This document shows positions 6,235 to 7,728 of a stretch of DNA of 7,728 nucleotides, piece after piece. Source of the stretch: Akkermansia muciniphila (GTDB lineage Bacteria; Verrucomicrobiota; Verrucomicrobiia; Verrucomicrobiales; V1-33); the NCBI GenBank assembly GCA_943331195.2, contig CALQKQ020000162.1, forward strand, positions 1 to 7,728. The letters run 5' to 3'. Position 1 is the stretch's first letter. Every line of letters begins with the position of its first letter. The position numbers and the translations under genes were made by a program. Under the pieces are notes generated by a model that searched no databases, was not told the DNA's origin, and saw only the letters and a list, made by a program, of their open reading frames with translations.

Positions 6235-7530
6235 ATGAATATTGCGCAGAAATCATGGCTCCTCCATGGATGCTGGGCCGCCGCCGTAGTGGTCGCTTTC
6301 GGCTGGGGCTCCCGCCGCCGCGGGGAGGCACCCAGCGCAGACGCGGGCCTTGCCCTAACAGATAAAACCGGCCTGGCGCGGGCACCTTTCCGGCAGGACG
6401 GGCCGCTGGCCCGCAAGCCGGACGGCCGACCCGGGGACCGCCGCCCCGGTGCCCTGGCAGGCTTGTTTGGCGAGGTCAATCCCTCCGGCAGTGATTTGAG
6501 CGCCCTGATCCAGCAGGCCCTGCGGCACCGGAACCCGATCGCCCGCCGCCTCGCTTTCTCCCGGCTGTTGGAGTCGCTCACCCCAAGCAATGCCGGAGCC
6601 GTGCGGGAACAACTGGTCGCCCTCGGAGCCGACCCTGACCAGTGGCGGGATTTCCACTACAGCTGGGGGGCGCTTGACGGAAAAGCAGCCTTCGCCAATG
6701 CCGCCAAAAGTCCGGAGGCCGATCTCGCCGCCACCATGGCCGGATGGGCCGCTGCCAATCCTAAAGAGGCTCAATCTCTGTTGGACAACCTCCCTGAGGA
6801 ACTGCGCGCTCAGCGCGACCAACTGACCTCCAGTGTCGTCACCGGCCTCTCCCATAACAACTCTGCGGTGGCGACGGAATACGTGCTCCGCCTGGGCCGG
6901 GAAGGAAATGACAAGGCTGGCCCGCTGATGGAAATCGTCGCTAACGAGACGCTCCGCCAGCATGGAACCGAAGCGGCCACCCGCTGGGCGGAATCATTGG
7001 CGGATGGGCCCCTGAAAGGCAATGCCATGGCCCAGGTGGCGGAAGCTTATGTCCGAACGGACCCTGAGGCCGCGGCACGCTGGAGCGAACGTTTTGCGGA
7101 CAAGGAATATGCCAGCAAGACTATCGGACAAGTTGGTTCCCGGTGGGCCGCCTCCGATCCCATCGCCGCCGTGGGGTGGCTGGAAAGCCTGCCTGCCAGC
7201 ACCGGCCAGAAGGAGGGCCTGAGCAGTGCCTTCGGCGACTGGGAAGACCGGGACCCTGCCGCCGCCGGGGACTATCTTTTTGCGATGCCCAAATCACCGC
7301 AGCGGGACTCCGCCATCAGCGGCTTTGCTACAGGATATGCGTGGCAGGATCCCATGACCGCCATCGCTTGGGCGCAGGACATTGGCGACCCGGCGCTGCG
7401 CGAAAGTTCCATGACCCGCGTTGGTCAGGCTTTCTACCGCAGGGACCCCAATGGGGCGGCTGCCTGGCTTGCGGAAAGCGGCTTACCCGGGGAAGTGCAG
7501 CAACGGATTCTCACGGAGCGAAGACGCTAG
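6235..7530 (+). CDS. Membrane-anchored alpha-solenoid protein with 32-residue DPxAAxxW repeats
   Basis: The 431-residue product has an N-terminal hydrophobic segment (about 9-24) followed by RRR, which suggests a signal anchor. A low-complexity linker rich in Gly, Pro and Arg runs to about 80. A helical region follows, ending in regular repeats of exactly 32 residues: 244-275, 276-307, 308-339, 340-371 and 372-403, then a partial one at 404-431. Four of the complete or partial units start DPxxA, and most carry W eight residues into the unit. Two longer, looser units precede them (175-208 and 209-243). Each unit has the length of two helices, as in TPR-, HEAT- or Sel1-like solenoids. No enzyme motif is visible. 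I infer a scaffold or protein-binding role at the membrane, perhaps with the propeller encoded 26 bases upstream. The family is common in Verrucomicrobiota but I know of no established function. No Shine-Dalgarno precedes ATG 6235. Confidence 0.82.
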   Translation: MNIAQKSWLLHGCWAAAVVVAFGWGSRRRGEAPSADAGLALTDKTGLARAPFRQDGPLARKPDGRPGDRRPGALAGLFGEVNPSGSDLSALIQQALRHRNPIARRLAFSRLLESLTPSNAGAVREQLVALGADPDQWRDFHYSWGALDGKAAFANAAKSPEADLAATMAGWAAANPKEAQSLLDNLPEELRAQRDQLTSSVVTGLSHNNSAVATEYVLRLGREGNDKAGPLMEIVANETLRQHGTEAATRWAESLADGPLKGNAMAQVAEAYVRTDPEAAARWSERFADKEYASKTIGQVGSRWAASDPIAAVGWLESLPASTGQKEGLSSAFGDWEDRDPAAAGDYLFAMPKSPQRDSAISGFATGYAWQDPMTAIAWAQDIGDPALRESSMTRVGQAFYRRDPNGAAAWLAESGLPGEVQQRILTERRR

Positions 7531-7728
7531 GCCATGGCCGGGAGTTTGCCTCCTGAAAGGAATCTGCTTTGGGGAGAGCGGGGCGGAAGCTGGTTGAAAT
7601 CTGAGGAAGGAAGGATGCAACGCGCTGGCCACCCGGCTCCAGGCTGGCCGCTTCGAAGGCAGCAGTGGGCTGTAGGTGCGCCTGGGCTTACCGTTGCCGA
7701 CCGCCGTGCCCGGAATGTTTTGGCAGCG
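7531..7728. other. Right edge: no supported gene
   Basis: After the solenoid stop I see no terminator hairpin and no recognisable protein. A plus-strand frame is open from ATG 7534 to the edge (65 codons) but its composition is unremarkable. Another frame reads protein-like on both sides of a TAG at 7673-7675 and could be a gene remnant or chance. No call is made. Confidence 0.5.

Noticed and set aside
6355..6963. Minus-strand 202-codon frame opposite the solenoid gene
   Set aside because: It lies opposite a repeat protein with exact 32-residue periodicity and shows no motif of its own.
7143..7556. Plus-strand frame overlapping the end of the solenoid gene
   Set aside because: It is out of frame with the periodic repeats and rich in Arg, Gly and His without domain features.
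1..7728. CRISPR arrays, tRNA, rRNA or transposase genes
   Set aside because: No regularly spaced direct repeats, cloverleaf sequences, rRNA segments or transposase motifs were seen on either strand.

Overview
The window looks like chromosomal DNA from a member of the Verrucomicrobiota. This is an inference from gene content. It carries a PQQ-like beta-propeller starting with a WPGWRG motif, a membrane-anchored alpha-solenoid built from 32-residue 'DPxAAxxW' repeats, and a secreted protein ending in a LamG-like domain and an FFRL tail. All three are typical of verrucomicrobial and planctomycetal secretomes. Flanking DNA is GC-rich, and no start codon has a convincing Shine-Dalgarno sequence at normal spacing.

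Layout. 1-377 (-): 5' part of an RppH-like Nudix hydrolase running off the left edge. 457-954 (+): small anchored protein of unknown function, possibly NTF2-like. 1050-1652 (+): manganese-type superoxide dismutase with all four metal ligands. 1676-1714: strong hairpin terminator with A and T tracts, able to serve both convergent transcription units. 1769-1827: REP-like double hairpin. 4551-1925 (-): secreted PI-PLC X-domain protein whose frame is broken by -1 at a run of six A (3022-3027). The continuing frame encodes a linker, a LamG-like domain and a C-terminal FFRL segment. 4552-4939: 388-base divergent intergenic region with a perfect 11-bp inverted repeat next to the PLC start. 4940-6208 (+): secreted PQQ-like beta-propeller. 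6235-7530 (+): solenoid protein, 26 bases further on and probably in the same operon. 7531-7728: no supported gene.

How the genes relate. The left third holds housekeeping functions (RNA 5'-end or dinucleotide hydrolysis, superoxide removal). The centre and right encode cell-envelope or exported proteins: a phosphodiesterase-lectin that would act on lipid or glycolipid head groups, a beta-propeller, and an anchored solenoid that may form a protein-interaction module with the propeller. The phospholipase region is visibly poorer in GC than its neighbours, suggesting later acquisition.

The points most worth a second look are the phospholipase/LamG frame break, the 11-bp inverted repeat in its leader, the REP-like element with a compensatory base pair, the inverted repeats bracketing the propeller gene, and a strand asymmetry in the first 1.66 kb that ignores gene direction. 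No clearly new multi-gene system is demonstrated.
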